Positions 53,157-62,950 of a stretch of DNA of 64,000 nucleotides are shown here, piece by piece (within the stretch, counting starts at the first letter, position 1; the number at the start of each line of letters is the position of its first letter). The position numbers and the translations under genes were made by a program. The stretch covers positions 53,544,304 to 53,608,303 of the forward strand of contig OY829537.1 in NCBI GenBank assembly GCA_963691705.1. Direction: 5' to 3'. The notes below the pieces were generated by a model. That model searched no databases and had not been told where the DNA came from. It was given only the letters and a program-made list of their open reading frames with translations. This DNA is from Viola odorata (Eukaryota > Streptophyta > Magnoliopsida > Malpighiales > Violaceae).

Positions 53157-55364
53157 TCATGGGCCCTCGCGAGCATCGCGATCACCATTCCTCTGCTTTT
53201 CTCCAGAATAAGGAAGATCTCTCTCACCTTCGCCCAAATCCTTTAGTCTCTTGGAAGCGTAATCGGCCAGCACTGACGAGTCAACAGTTCCCTGGCGATA
53301 GAGACTCATAAACTCAGCGATACAAATATCCATGGTCTTGTTCTTCCACCAGGCTATCTTTGAAGACACTTTGGCCAAATCCGCATCACGAGATGCTATC
53401 TCTTCGCGAAGGAAGATATTCTTTCTGTCAGCTACCACCAATTCCGCCTCCAGAAGGTCTATCTTAGCCTTTCCTTTTGATCTTTCTCGAGCGAGCTCAG
53501 CGCGACAGTCGTCCAACTCCGCCCGGGTCCGCTCTTGAAGCTGCGACAGCTCCGTTACCTTCCCTAAAGCAGCATCTAGTTCTCCCTTTAAATCAAGAGA
53601 AGGTTGAACCTTGTCACGGCGATCCTCGAAAAAGTAGTTTAACTCGCGGAAGCAGGCCAACATGTCAGTCAGAAGACGTGAATGGCGAACGTCGGGAGGA
53701 TGCCGCAAGAACTCTTCTTTGTCCTTCGAAGAAGTAAACATTTGTCCCACTATCCGGCCCACTGGTTCCTCTCGCGATGACGGGTCCGATACCCCTAAAG
53801 CACGGAGACCGTCGGTACTAAGGGAAGATAAGTCCAGCTGATAAGCAATGGGGCCTTGAAGACCTTGAGGGGAAAGGTTGGCGATATAAGGAGGAGAGCA
53901 ATTTTTTGCAGAATCACCAATGCCCGAAATTGAAGAAAGAAACAAGGGCTGAGGCTTCCGTGGAGAAGGAGAGATGGGATTCGGAGTTGGTAAGCTCACA
54001 TCTGGAATAAAAGAGCGAATAGGGGAGTCAGGACCGCCAGACACCAAGGGAGAGCCCACCGCTGCCGAAGCCTCGTTAACCTTGGGAGGAATGGCAGAGG
54101 GCACCTTGGTAACTTCCGTCACTAGCAAGGGACCCGTAATGTGCGAGGCGTCAACCTCCTCGGAAGGAACCCCATTGATTTCCTCCACGGAAGGAACTAG
54201 TGGGTCAGATTTCTCTTTGCGAACTCTCTTTACGAGACGCTCCGTTTCGGTAGCGATCTCTTCGTTATCGTCCTCGGTTGACTCTGCTGCAGGATCACCT
54301 TTTCTGGACCTAAGTTTCATTCGTTGGGCAAGGGTGGCATGACGCAACTCGGAACCAGTATCCATGCTTCCACTATCATTGTCAACCTCTTCAATCACGG
54401 GATTACTTGGGGCCACACCCTTACCGCGAGCTGGTAGCCAATTCTCAAGGAAACGAGAAGGTCGGGCAGATGTGTTGCGTGTCGCGACGGTTTTGTTTCT
54501 CCTTCCTCGCGGCGGAATAGGCGGACGACTAGAGCCTTCGGGTGGAGGAGAAGGAGGTAATGTCTGAAATGGCACCACGTTTAGAGGAGTGTCACTTTCC
54601 TCGAAGGATCGACCCTCAGCGTTACCTGCCAATAAAATATTTTAATATGACAAGTAAGTCGAAGCGATAAGGCGATAAAAGAAAAGACTCACCTACGACA
54701 CACTTCGGAAAGGCCCTTCTATTTCTAATAAGGCGTTAACATTGGATACATCCATACTAGACAACACATCTGGTTCTCACCAAGCGGCACTAGTAATCTT
54801 TCGGTTGAAACCACCGCGCCAAAACCGAGAGGGCAAGCGAAGGGTGAAGAAGCCATTTTTCCAGTTGTCCACGTTCTCTTTGAAACCTTGAAAATTCTGC
54901 CAGAAAAACCGAACAAGAGCACCATTCCATCTTGGGGTAATATCCACTAAGCAGTTATGGCACCTCAAGGTGAAAAATGTGCGGAACAGATCGAGCGATG
55001 GAGCGAAAATATGCTTCATCTCACACGAGCGAAGAAAGGCGTAAAGCCCACACCAGGAAGGCGGAGTTATTTGAACAGGATTGAAATCGTAGTGGTCTAG
55101 CAGTTTCAACAGAGAAGTATGAAGCGAAAGACGAAACCCGTAGGTAAACATCTTGAAATAAACCAACCGGAACGTCCCCCACATGGCATCAGTAAGCCGA
55201 GTATCCTTCAATGGGACAAAGGGGCGATATCCCGTGGGAAAAGTGATACCGTTCTCCTCTAACTCAGCCCTCAAAACCTCATTACAATCAAAAACACTAC
55301 GAGCTCTCCTGACTTCGGGATCTAGAGGATTTTCGATAATTGTAGAAGGCCTAGCGCAAGACAT
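53157..55364 (-). CDS. Antisense cassette gene c, Tat B copy (two long exons)
   Basis: Exon 1 opens at ATG 55364 (MSCARPSTIIENPLDPEVRR) and runs 195 codons to a TGA at 54777. It carries the gypsy-type transposon-like domain: YFKMFTYGFRLSLH, ITPPSWCGLYAFLRS, DNWKNGFFTLRLP. A donor GTGAGT lies at 54692; codons between 54777 and it contain stops, so this stretch is damaged or another donor is used. Exon 2 starts after ttggcag at 54625 and is open for 489 codons to 53157. It has a Pro/Ser-rich linker with basic RLVKRVRKEK, the LDLSSLSTDGLRALGVSD block, and a coiled coil (ELSQLQERTRAELDDCRAEL onward) to residue ~440, ending DAREGP. Own TATA-like box. Domain order parallels gene d, suggesting duplication. 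Confidence 0.6.
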
Positions 55365-55551
55365 AATGGAAGGGAAAGTAAAGCTATGGCAATAGAGAAG
55401 CAAAATACCTGGAGCAGAGAACCAGTGAATCGGCCGTCGGCACCGACGAAGCAATTGCAGAAAATCCCTCGAGAAGAAAGAAGCACAGAAGAAAGGAAAT
55501 ACGAAGAATTTTGAAATATTAGCAAAAAATACTAAAAGAGAAGAGTAAACT

Positions 55552-55558
55552 CCTTATA
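55552..55558 (-). promoter_or_regulatory. TATA-like box of cassette gene c (Tat B)
   Basis: The minus strand reads AACCTTTATAAGGAG, about 190 bp before the ATG at 55364, in the same place as CCTTTAAAAGG of Tat A. Confidence 0.5.
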
Positions 55559-55825
55559 AAGGTTAAACCTAAAAAAGGAACAGCCTGTGAAAACAAAACA
55601 CATGCAGAAGGGAAAGGACGTGTGGACAGTCATCAATGTCTTTTGGGAGAAGACAGCTGCTGACTGAAAACCGAAAGGTGGTTGCGTCAAGCGAAAGGCC
55701 TACTCCCGCGATAATCCTGGAAACATAAAGAAAGAAAAGCGGCAGAAGAGCGAAAAGAAATAAAAATGTCATTTTATTATTTGGGAAAGCCATACGGCAT
55801 CTACAAAGAGGCATGGTATGCCCAA

Positions 55826-56241
55826 CTATTCGCCATCAGACCAGGAGATGCCATAGCAGTAGACCACGCCATCATCGTCCTCACCTAAAAGTGATGGATC
55901 TTCGCCAGCGAAAGGGAAAGGTTCCTCAACCCTCTCTCCCACGCGAGTGGATGATCGATCTGATTCCTCCTTGACAGACAGTGACACCGCTTTAACAGCT
56001 GAACAGGCGGAAGGAGCCCTTAGCGGTGACTCGTCATGAGGGAAAGATGTTTCTCTCCCCTTCGAAGAGAAAGAAGCAAGAGAATCGAAGAATGACTTAG
56101 ATGCCTTCGCATCTTGCGGCACCGTCGGCGAGCAGGTGGCCTCCAGGGAGGCGACGGAGGAGGATTATCCGAATCAGGAGAAGTCGAAGGAGTTGGTGGA
56201 GAATCTCGGGCGAACGTATCTAAAAAATGAGAATTAGCCAT
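55826..56241 (-). pseudogene. Antisense cassette gene b, Tat B copy (frameshifted)
   Basis: ATG 56241 opens MANSHFLDTFARDSPPTPSTS, matching gene b of Tat A. The frame then shifts between about 56160 and 56122; the C-terminal half continues at 55826-56122 (KASKSFFDSLASFSSKG to VYCYGISWSDGE). Composition matches the Tat A protein: Ser/Pro-rich start, basic middle, acidic end. No known domain. Confidence 0.5.
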
Positions 56242-56310
56242 GAGATCACAGAATATTAATAAAGGAAAAAGCAACAAGGGGACGAAGAATAACGAAGGGG
56301 AGAAGATCCC

Positions 56311-56317
56311 TTAAATA
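56311..56317 (-). promoter_or_regulatory. TATA-like box of cassette gene b (Tat B)
   Basis: The minus strand reads AGCTATTTAAGGG, 70 bp before the ATG at 56241, as in Tat A (68 bp). Confidence 0.5.
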
Positions 56318-56707
56318 GCTAGAAAATTAGGAAGAAAGGATCTTCGATCTTCTAACCCGACTCTTGAAAGAAGACACGTGTACAGCCTGAAGTGCAGATA
56401 TGGATTTACAGTCACGCCTGTTGAGATTTTCCCCTGATCGAGGAAAACCGCAAAATCACCCAATCAGTTGCCAGGACAACTGCGGCGTAGATTTAATGTT
56501 GAACAACCAATCAGAAAACCACCCAGTGGCTGAACCGTTTTCAGTTGGGCTAAGAATATCTCCAAGAAAGACAAAGGGCGCATTAAAGAAGAAGAACAGT
56601 TGCAAAACGGCGTACTAAAACCAGTTTATTTATTATGGCCTAGGGGCCGGAAAGTACATTTACATGCCAGAAAGAAAAGAGAAAAGGCCCAAAGGGAGCC
56701 ATCGCTA

Positions 56708-57085
56708 TCAGGCGTCGGAGCCCGCATCCTCAGGCACTTCGGGAAGGTCTCTCAGAGAATCCATGACTAGAATCAGATCATGGGAGGTGGCTCTCATCCC
56801 CTTCAGACAGCACCCCAGCATATCCTTGCGCTGCTGTAGCATGGCGATCACCACTTGAATCCGAGCGATGGAGGCAGCCAGCTTTGACACGCTTTCCAGA
56901 GGGCTAAAATCCTCCAGAGATGTAGCTCCCAGCCTGGAATGAAGAGGGGTCAACATTCCTTGCAGCTCCAGGATGTCCTCAGAGGTCTTGACCAACATGT
57001 TCTCTAGGAACCCGACATCCCCATCATTGAGGTTCTTGAGAGAATGGCCCTTGGAAAGGAGAAAATTCTTAGTCAAATGATCCAT
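56708..57085 (-). CDS. Antisense cassette gene e, Tat B copy (125 aa, intact)
   Basis: Complete ORF from ATG 57085 (MDHLTKNFLLSKGHS) to TGA. It contains KTSEDILELQGMLTPL, LESVSKLAASIARIQVV and MLQQRKDMLGCCLKGMR blocks, then an acidic tail. Likely all-helical; no signal peptide, membrane segment or recognised domain. The Tat A homologue (4301-4681) keeps about 70% identity and nearly equal length despite losing its ATG. It has its own TATA box 50 bp upstream and no intron. Role in the element unknown. Confidence 0.6.
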   Translation of the reverse strand: MDHLTKNFLLSKGHSLKNLNDGDVGFLENMLVKTSEDILELQGMLTPLHSRLGATSLEDFSPLESVSKLAASIARIQVVIAMLQQRKDMLGCCLKGMRATSHDLILVMDSLRDLPEVPEDAGSDA

Positions 57086-57134
57086 GATGTAAATTGCCAG
57101 AGATGAGGAGAACGTGGGTGGAGAAAGTTCCCTA

Positions 57135-57141
57135 ATTTATA
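57135..57141 (-). promoter_or_regulatory. TATA box of cassette gene e (Tat B)
   Basis: The minus strand reads GGGCCTATAAATTAGGG, 50 bp upstream of the ATG; the same core is at 4234-4240 of Tat A. Confidence 0.7.
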
Positions 57142-58064
57142 GGCCCTAAGAGAGAGGCCTTGGAAAGAACAAAGAGGTCCTCAAAAGGCGAGCCGTCTCG
57201 TCACCCCTAAGGACTGATAAGCCTAAAGCGGAGTCAAAGGTTGATGCTCGTATGTCATCCGCGACATGAATGGTCGAAAGGATGTAAGACAAAATGTGGA
57301 ATAATGCCAAAAGACACGATATCACGGGGTAGCCATTACGTAAAAGCCATATGGTTACCGGTATCCACAGTGTAAGGCCGCGTTGATGTCGCAGGTGGCC
57401 CTAGATGCGTAAAACCTCGTCGACATCGTAGGCATCTGGTGGTATAAAGTCGCGCTAATCATAGGCAGCTGATGGCGTAAAACCGCGATGATATCGTTGC
57501 TTCCTTAAGCGAAAGAGGAGAACGGGGCCCGCGTGACCTCAAAACCCCTGTAAGTACAAAAGTTTACTAACTTCTCTATAAATACCTATCTCCTCCGTGT
57601 GTTTGCAGTACACTTGAAAGGATGATGGACTCGGAATGAATGCAAATCCACGACATGACCTGGTTGCAGTCTTTGGCGGTATCACAAGTGACCCGTCAGC
57701 AGCCCTTCTATGACATGAATAAAGTTGAGACTCCGTAAGCCCTGTCAAGAGGCCAAACGGACTAACATCGCTGGGCGAAAGCAATGCCCTCATGACCACA
57801 AGCGTAATAGCAGCGTCTCTCGTGGACCTCTTAACGCCTCAGAAAAATAGGTCTCTAGATAAAAATGAAGGACGGAATCCGCTTGTTCGCTGGGAAGCTT
57901 CAGAACTAAGTTCCAGCTCATCACTTAACACGGTTAACGTCGAGCAGTCAGAGAAACTCGGAGATCCTACAGACATACCGCCCCACGAAGGAACAAGTTT
58001 TCATCTAAGATTTCAGACATGGACAGCCCTTGGTAAACACTCGGGCTCGTTTTCAGTGGGCTTA
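57142..58064. other. Tat B region between gene e and the 3' LTR
   Basis: About 920 bp with a short tandem repeat (57372-57500) and otherwise no supportable gene; the ORF at 57792-58067 has no homologue in Tat A. Its last ~40 bp (aaacactcgggctcgtttt then gtgggctta) are conserved in Tat A (4092-4130, reverse complement) and should hold the polypurine-tract function. Confidence 0.6.
57372..57500 (-). repeat. Degenerate ~34-bp tandem repeat, 3.5 units
   Basis: Units begin gtaaggccgcg (57372), gtaaaacctcg (57409), gtataaagtcg (57442) and gtaaaaccgcg (57477), each with a gatgtcg/gacatcg/gatatcg core and ggc..tg end. Confidence 0.65.
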
Positions 58065-58585
58065 TGATAACAATCAAGACAGCCCTAATGGTGCTACCAC
58101 ACTTGCGGCTCCCGCCGGGACGATTTCCCATAAGACCCGTAAGATATCTTCATATCGCCCGAGAATCGGCGAAGGATTCCTAGGATGGTCGACATCAGCA
58201 GTGGGGGGACTCACGCGACTCTACACGCACGGCACCATCCCATCCTAGGGACCCACGAGCTTATCGCTCCCGGCAGCCCGTATGATATCGCTCATGACGT
58301 CATCTGTCGGTATCGCTTGTGACGTCACCATCAGACATCGCCTGGATTGTTATCGCCAGGTATCGCCGAATAGGCCTATAAATATCCCTACTTTTCCAAT
58401 CTGAAGGTAAGATCGAGATCACTCAGACGAACCTCTGTTATTTTTGAAACCCGAACTGACTTAAGCATCGGAGTGTCTACGCCGGAGCCCCCCTCCGGCG
58501 CTTTGCAGGTACATCCGGCACTGACCGCCACCGTTCCGATCAGGCACGACTCCGAATCTTACAAGATCGACATTGAATCTTATCA
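58065..58585 (+). repeat. 3' LTR of Tat B
   Basis: 521 bp, TGATAACAATC to CTTATCA. It has two TGACGTCA palindromes (58295-58302, 58320-58327), TATAAATA (58377-58384) and the R/U5 hairpin (58480-58500), and is followed by the TSD ccaac. Confidence 0.95.
58295..58327 (+). promoter_or_regulatory. Paired TGACGTCA palindromes in the Tat B U3
   Basis: Two 8-bp TGACGTCA sites 25 bp apart, 50-82 bp upstream of the TATA box. TGACG cores are bZIP (TGA-type) factor sites in plants. Tat A keeps one at a similar distance from its TATA box. Confidence 0.6.
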
Positions 58586-58590
58586 CCAAC

Positions 58591-59639
58591 AATTTATCCC
58601 TACCTAGAAAGATGTGGTTATGGGGGGCAACAATGGAGGAGTGGATCAGCCATCCCAGGTGGAAGAAGCCATCGATTTAGCCATCCCGGAGGAGAACCAC
58701 GAGTGGTTGCGACATAGTGTAGTAGGGGTGCTGAAGCGTATTGAGAACGTTCAGGAAATTCAGGAGTTGGTGTTGGAAGCAGGATGGATTTGTGAAACCT
58801 GGGCTATGGGACATGGACTGATATTGCTAGAATTTGACAGAGAAAGCGAGTATGAAAAAGCGATGTCTCCTAACAACTCGGAGTGCGACGCATTATTCTG
58901 CCTTGGAACGAGATGGCCACAGATGGGAGTAGGTTTTGCTGGGTGCAATGTGTGGGTATCCCTATCCAAACTTGGGGTTTCAAAACCTTTGAAATACTGG
59001 GGAAAAAATTATGGGAACTGGTCGTGGTAGATGAAAACTCCCTGCGCCGAAAGAGACTGGATGTGGGACGTATGTTGGTGTCTACTAAGGATCACCATAT
59101 TGATATGCAAATCAAGGTGAGACTAAATGAGCCCTTGCATATGGTTTACTGTAAAGAAGAATCGTTACAAGGGGCGATATCCAATTTAGACTAGATGATT
59201 GACGCTGGCCAGAACGAAGAGGATTGGGGGGAGGGAGAATCAGACTCGGACATAGGGGTTGGCATGGATCACGATGGAAGTGAAGCTGCTGCTTCGGTAG
59301 GAGGTCCAACTAAGGATTTAGGGCCTTTGACATGCAATGAATTAGTTGAATAGGGGGGGGTCTATATCCCTAATCACTACGAGGAAGACTAAGAAGTTGG
59401 TAGGTAAGACCGAAAGCTTGGAGACGGTCGGGTCTGGTTGCGGGACTGGATCATCCACATTCCGAGCCACGGATGAGGACATAAGGAATAGGAACAAAAT
59501 TTTCGATGCCACCCTCATTGAAGGCCGTGTCTGGGAACTTGGAAAGCAGCTAGAGATTACATCACATGCCAATGAATATGCTATGCGTTCCTTCGACCGA
59601 GAGAGGTTTGAGGGGGAAGTGGCAAGGTACTGTGCTTAG
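58591..59639 (+). pseudogene. LINE ORF1, 3' part
   Basis: Continues the ORF1 frame after the Tat B TSD. A TAG follows FIPT, then 58614-58955 encodes VVGVLKRIENVQEIQELVL and GHGLILLEFDRESEYEKA. After a frameshift near 58940, 58883-59194 encodes VQCVGIPIQTWGFKTFEILGKK and ENSLRRKRLDVGRML, the typical second half of plant LINE ORF1. It ends in an acidic low-complexity region with stops at 59192 and about 59351 and a final stop at 59639. No CCHC knuckle was seen. Confidence 0.7.
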
Positions 59640-59670
59640 GGCTGGTCTAAGCGTGGGTGGCCGGTTAAAA

Positions 59671-62600
59671 ATGGTTAAGCTTCTATCTTGGAATAGCCGA
59701 GGGCTGCTGTTAGGCACTATGCGGCGTTTCATCAAGAGAATGACGAATAGAGAGGGGTTGGAAGTGGTTTTCCTACAGGAAACTAAGAGGGAATCGGTAA
59801 ATGATTTTTTTATCAATTCGCTATGGAATAATGTTGATATGGGATGGGTGAGTGCTCCAGCTGTGGGGAGGTCGGGAGGCCTGATTTCTATGTGGGATAA
59901 ACGAAAGTTTGAGGTGGTCAGGACTGTGGTAGGTGATCGGTTTATTTGGCTCCAAGGGTGTCTTTTAGCGGAGGACTTTCCTTGTGCTTTGCTGAATGTG
60001 TATGGTCACTCAGAAGTGACGTGTCATGCCCAATTATGGATGGAGATTAAGTCCATCATTGATGGCTTCAAAGCCCCTGTCTTGGTAGCAGGTGATTTTA
60101 ATGAGGTTCTCCATCCGATGGACCGACTGAATGGAAATGGATATTCCCGTGGTATGGAAGAATTCAGGCAATGGGTAGAGGACTGTCAACTTGTAGATCT
60201 ATCGCTGGTTGGTGGGAAGTTCACTTGGGCAAACTCAATTAGTAGGAGCAAGATCGATTGGGTCTTTGTTCAGTCAGAGTGGCTCACGAAATACCCGGAT
60301 TTCCAGCTTACGACATTGGGCAAAAACTTCTTGGATCATACTCCTCTGTTACTCCATCATAACCGAAAAGACTGGGGTCATAAGCCGTTTAGAGACATGG
60401 TTGCTTGGTGGGATACCAACGGGTTTAAGGAGCAGATCAAGATTTGGTGGATGGAAGCGGGGCTTTTATTTCCAGGGGGATACCAGGTGGTTAAGAAGAC
60501 CAAACTACGGGAACGGAACAAAGAGGTGTTTGGTAATATAGACACTAAGATACGAGAACTTCAGGAAAAAGTAGACAGGATGGAGGCGGAAGCGGATGTG
60601 AGGGAGTTGTCCCCTACGGAGCGCTCTATCAAGGCAGAAGTTGAGGCCGCCTTATGGGAGAAGCAAGGGCAAGCTTGTCACTTATGGCAACGAAAGGCTA
60701 GATTTTATTGGGATTCCCAGGGTGACCGCAACACCAAATTCTTTCACCTAGTAGCGAAAACCACGCAGCGACGTAACAATATCACGGAGATCCTTGATAA
60801 CAGTGGAAGATTGACCGAACCTCCGGAAATAAAGGAAGCAGCGGTTAAGTACTATAAGGATTTCTTTAAAGCAGCGATATGGGATAGACCGAGGTTGACT
60901 GATTTGGGGTTCAGAAGACTGGGAGTAGATGAGGTATTAATGCTTGATAGTGAAGTGTCAAGTTTTGAGATTTGGGAGGCAGTCATGAGTTGTGGTAGAG
61001 ATAAGACCCTTGGTCCGGATGGTTTATCGATGTTGTTTATTCAGAATGCTTGGGATTTTATTGGGGAGGATGTTAGCAGACTAGTGAATAGCTTCTTTAA
61101 CGCTGAGCGATTTCCCTAGGCGTCAATACCTCCTTCCTCACGCTAATTCCAAAGGTGAGGCTGGCGAAGAGATTCTCGGAGTATAGACCGATAAGTCTGG
61201 TTAATAGCTATTATAAGATTATATCAAAAATCCTTGCGAAGCATTTGAGCAGGGTCGTGGCTTCTGTGGTTAGTGACGTGTAGCATGGCTTCATAAAGGG
61301 GCAGCAGACACTTGATTGTGTTATGACTGTAAATGAGATTATCAACTTTTTAAAAGTCAATCGGCGGCAAGGATATTTATTTAAACTGGACTTCGAGAAA
61401 GCTTACGATTCAGTCTAGTGGGGGTACTTAGATGATGTTCTTGGCTTCATGGGGTTTAGTTCAAAGTGACGTGGATGGATCAAGGAATGCGTTGCTACGG
61501 CAAGGGTCTTGGTCTTAATCAACGGTCACCGTCTGCACAATTCGGGGTGGATCATGGGCTGAGATAGGGGTGCTCGTTATTACCCTTCCTCTTCAACATC
61601 GTCGCAGAATTGCTCCACTTGCTATTTAAAAGGGCGGTCAGCCATGGCTTATTGAGGGGCATCGGAAATCCTATGACAAATTGGAATATCTCACATTTGT
61701 AATTTGCGGATGATACATTAGTATTTGTGAATAACGACGAATAGGAAATCCATTGCGTAAAGGGGATTCTCAGGTGGTTTGACGCATTCTTGGGGCTGAA
61801 GGTTAATTACCATAAAAGCTCCCTTATGGGTATCAATGTCTGTAGATAATCCGAAGAAACGGTCGCGCGTAGAGCCGGATGTAAGTACGAGGGCCTTCCG
61901 TTTAAATACTTGGGGTCCTATGTAGGATTAAATCCTCGGAGGATTTCCAGCTGGGATTTTATCATCCAAGCCTTGCGTAAGAGGCTTGCCACTTGGAAAG
62001 GAACATTGCTTTCAGTGGGTGGTAGGTTGACTCTTATAAAATCAGTGTTGAACAGTATCCCAGTTTATAACATGTCAATTTATCTCATGCCTAAAGGGGT
62101 TTTCCATCGTTGCGAAGGAATTATGCGTCGCTTTCTATGGAGCTGGGGTGAGCATACGAAGGGTATGGCGAAGGTTAGATGGGAAAACGTTACTCGCTCG
62201 TTGGAGGTAGGCGGTTTGGGGCTGGGCTGCCTTCACTCTCGCAACATTGTTTTCCTCTTCAAATGGATCTGGGGTGTTCTAAAAGGAGACCAGAAACTAT
62301 GGGTGAACCTGATCCGAAAGGAGTATAAGTTTTGTGCTACAGGTGATTTATGGTTGAGAGATATGAAGCAGATGTCGCCTATTTGGGCTGATATTATGCG
62401 CTCATATGGGAGGGCGTCTTCGCTGTTTGGTTTCTAGAATAATCACGTGAGAGTTAATATTGGAAGTTGTGAGGATATGAGGTTCTGGTGGAACACTTGG
62501 GCGAGCAAAGTGCCATTGGTCATTCGGTATCCGAGGTTATACTCCTTATCCTGCAACTGTATGGGCTTGGTTCAGGAGTTTGGGCATTGGGAGGGAGATG

Positions 62601-62900
62601 TTTGGAATTGGGATTAGTACTGGCGTCGGGGCCTCTTTGAATGGGAGGTTGATGCCTTAGGAGACCTCCGTGACACCAGCTGCAAGACAGAGGTGAAGTG
62701 GGAGCTAGATAAATCTTGAGAGTTCACTATTAGATCCTGGAGAGAGGGGGAGGGGGAGTTAATGCTACCCTTCTTTCTTGCTGGAAGGTTAAAGTGCCAC
62801 ATCGCATCAGCTTCTTCTTGTGGCTGTCAATGCAGGGTCGCCTCGCCACTCGTGATTACTTAAGGCATTGTCCCATTAATTCCGATATGCAGGGGCGACC
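59671..62900 (+). pseudogene. LINE ORF2: endonuclease, reverse transcriptase, zf-RVT tail
   Basis: ATG 59671 (MVKLLSWNSRG). The apurinic-type endonuclease domain has the expected residues: SWNSRG, VFLQETK, AGDFNEV, SKIDWVF and LDHTPLLLH, and is open to 61119. RT begins TLGPDGLSMLFIQ near 61010. It is broken by a TAG at 61117 and several further stops and frameshifts (near 61281, 61418, 61468, 61562), but FADDTLVFVN at about 61705 still marks the catalytic loop. 61910-62437 encodes the RT connection (RLATWKGTLLSVGGRLTLIK). A zinc-binding-in-RT type block (PHRISFFLWL, GRLATRDYL) ends near 62890. Intact ORF2 would nick target DNA and copy LINE RNA. Confidence 0.85.
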
Positions 62901-62950
62901 GTCTTTACTGCTTATCAAATACTTCGATAAGACAGTAAAGAGATGGCAAC

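Larger units (their letters stand above)
42582..58585 (+). mobile_element. Tat-lineage Ty3/gypsy element B, complete, 16.0 kb, with antisense gene cassette
   Basis: LTRs at 42582-43115 and 58065-58585 (about ten differences by eye, excluding a G-run), perfect 5-bp TSD. Sense half: gag (43201-45216) and protease-RT-RNase H-second RNase H-integrase (45217-49070). Then a repeat-bearing spacer (49071-50179) and four genes on the opposite strand (50180-57141) before the 3' LTR. The dual RNase H and size are Tat-like. Sense ORFs carry stops at 45214, 45481, 47101, 47311 and 48151 and one frameshift near 48325, so this copy is inactive. Confidence 0.92.
42113..62950 (+). mobile_element. L1-type LINE, split by Tat B and cut by an LTR element
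   Basis: Two-ORF plant LINE. ORF1 starts at 42113, is interrupted at 42581 by Tat B and resumes at 58591; ORF2 runs from 59671 to about 62900. The 3' end is lost where an LTR begins at 62951. Without Tat B the LINE part is about 4.8 kb. Both ORFs carry stops and frameshifts, so it is older than the Tat B insertion. Confidence 0.85.

Noticed and set aside
57792..58067. 91-aa plus-strand ORF before the Tat B 3' LTR
   Set aside because: No counterpart in Tat A, no promoter or domain; it runs into the LTR by chance.
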